NCBI GenBank assembly: GCA_942492205.1
Contig: CALODT010000003.1
Location: forward strand, 248,001-312,000
DNA length: 64,000 nucleotides
Origin: UBA1847 sp942492205
Lineage (GTDB): Bacteria > Pseudomonadota > Gammaproteobacteria > Steroidobacterales > Woeseiaceae
Direction: 5' to 3'
Made by a program: the position numbers and the translations under genes. The notes under the pieces are model-generated. The model worked only from the letters and a program-made list of their open reading frames with translations. It had not been told where the DNA came from and did no database searches. Below, piece by piece: positions 63,290 through 64,000 of this stretch (positions are counted from its first letter, which is position 1; every line of letters starts with the position of its first letter).

Positions 63290-63453
63290 GACGATTCACT
63301 GTCGTCCGGTTTGGTGTCGTCGTCCATGATGATGCGCACGGCTGGCGTATCGAGGTCGTCGAACTGACCGCTGCCGACGGCCCAGAAGAACGCCCATACG
63401 GCACCGGCCAGCAGCAGCAGCGCGAGAGGAATGAGGACGTAGAGAACGGACAT
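63286..63453 (-). CDS. ccoS: Cytochrome oxidase maturation protein CcoS
   Basis: A 55-aa single-span membrane protein, MSVLYVLIPLALLLLAGAVW as the N-terminal helix, then WAVGSGQFDDLDTPAVRI, the signature that defines CcoS. It helps insert cofactors into cbb3 oxidase. The ATG at 63453 overlaps the ccoI stop (TAATG), and its stop overlaps the next gene, so all three are coupled. The longer open frame from 63591 is an artefact of the ccoI sequence. Confidence 0.92.
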   Translation of the reverse strand: MSVLYVLIPLALLLLAGAVWAFFWAVGSGQFDDLDTPAVRIIMDDDTKPDDSESS

Positions 63454-64000
63454 TATTGAAATCGGCTCAGGCGCAGGGCATTCAGTACGACAATCAGCGA
63501 GCTGGCGCTCATACCAATCGCTGCAAGCCACGGCGGCACCAGTCCCGCGGCGGCCAGCGGCAGTGCCAGCGCATTGTATACGATTGCCCACGCAAGATTC
63601 TGGCGCACAATACGCATAGTCTTTGCCGACATGCGGAGCAGGGTCAGCAGGGGCCTGAGCGAATCCCCGAGAACGATGACATCTGCGCTGGTCTGCGCCA
63701 ACAACGCCCCTTCTGCCGGTGCAACCGAGGTATCCGCGCCTGACAGGACCGGGGCGTCGTTGATGCCATCGCCCACCATGACCACGCGTTCGCCGCGTTG
63801 CTGAGCCGCCTTGATAATCGCCAGTTTCTGCCGCGGCGTGCAGCCGGCATGGAATTCGTCGATGCGAAGTTGTGTTGCCAGCGCTGTGACCGCGTTACGG
63901 TTGTCGCCGCTGAGCAGCGCGATCTTCAGGCCCATCGCCTGCAACTCTCGAAGGGTTGTGTCGACATCAGGCCGCAGCTGATCCTCGACGCTGAACCAGG
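63453..64000 (-). CDS. ccoI: Copper-translocating P-type ATPase CcoI, C-terminal part (window edge)
   Basis: The last 181 codons of a P1B-type ATPase that delivers copper for the cbb3 oxidase. Visible are the hinge VMVGDGINDAPVLSGADTSV and the final two membrane segments, with NLAWAIVYNALALPLAAAGL carrying the conserved N-x6-YN pattern. The frame is open to the right edge (WFSVEDQLRPDVDTTLRELQ), so the N-terminal metal-binding and phosphorylation domains lie outside. The position before ccoS gives the CcoI assignment; copA-type exporters share these motifs. Confidence 0.9.
   Translation of the reverse strand, partial: WFSVEDQLRPDVDTTLRELQAMGLKIALLSGDNRNAVTALATQLRIDEFHAGCTPRQKLAIIKAAQQRGERVVMVGDGINDAPVLSGADTSVAPAEGALLAQTSADVIVLGDSLRPLLTLLRMSAKTMRIVRQNLAWAIVYNALALPLAAAGLVPPWLAAIGMSASSLIVVLNALRLSRFQ

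Overview
The window reads as chromosomal DNA of a free-living, Gram-negative, aerobic gammaproteobacterium, probably a marine or soil polysaccharide degrader. Three things support this. There are outer-membrane genes (a TonB-dependent receptor of the Xanthomonas/Caulobacter type and an OmpA-family porin). A HexR-type regulator sits on well-formed HexR boxes beside zwf, which is a gammaproteobacterial arrangement. FabA/FabB, monomeric isocitrate dehydrogenase, PaaX and a CcoI/CcoS block are also present. The species cannot be named from sequence reading alone. No rRNA, tRNA, CRISPR array, transposase or integrase was seen. Coding density is high, and many genes overlap at ATGA, GTGA or TGATG junctions.

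Region 1 (1-8295, minus strand): a glycogen operon, malQ-glgC-glgB-glgP-glgX. glgB and glgX each carry a one-base frameshift relative to their families; the other three genes are intact. Region 2 (8296-29849): an alpha-glucan uptake and degradation locus. It holds a TonB-dependent receptor, two tandem flavin-dependent halogenase homologues, a GH43 lipoprotein, a SASA/CE6-like esterase, a GH31-GH13 fusion enzyme, a GH13 lipoprotein, a GH97 alpha-glucosidase, an MFS sugar transporter, a second GH13 lipoprotein and a LacI-family regulator. Operator-like palindromes with a central CG lie at both divergent promoters. Region 3 (30014-36000): hexR, then zwf-pgl-edd-glk, which supply glucose phosphorylation and the oxidative Entner-Doudoroff entry (eda is not in the window).

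Region 4 (35973-44356): assorted genes: a DUF2189 membrane protein, a GT4 glycosyltransferase with a TylF-like methyltransferase, an OmpA/TSP3 porin, dodecin, a YegP-like protein, a secreted 11-residue-repeat protein, a YfcC-type carrier and an MBL-fold hydrolase. Region 5 (44391-58110): aromatic and amino-acid catabolism: a fused indolepyruvate ferredoxin oxidoreductase with a divergent Lrp-type regulator, monomeric icd, and paaZ / paaX-paaI-paaABCDE. Region 6 (58256-62572): fabA-fabB, an S-formylglutathione hydrolase, a TSUP permease and a subclass-B3-like metallo-beta-lactamase. Region 7 (62576-64000, minus): a TauE/SafE-like protein, ccoS and the C-terminus of ccoI, the tail of a cbb3 oxidase assembly cluster.

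The parts fit together. Oligosaccharides would enter through the receptor, be trimmed by surface and periplasmic GH13, GH31 and GH97 enzymes, cross the inner membrane through the MFS carrier, and be processed by MalQ, GlgP and Glk. Glucose 6-phosphate then goes to glycogen or to Zwf-Pgl-Edd. The least explained element is the pair of halogenase homologues inside a sugar-utilisation locus. The strongest other leads are the GH31-GH13 fusion, the palindromic operators, and the possible feed of phenylacetyl-CoA from the oxidoreductase into the paa pathway.
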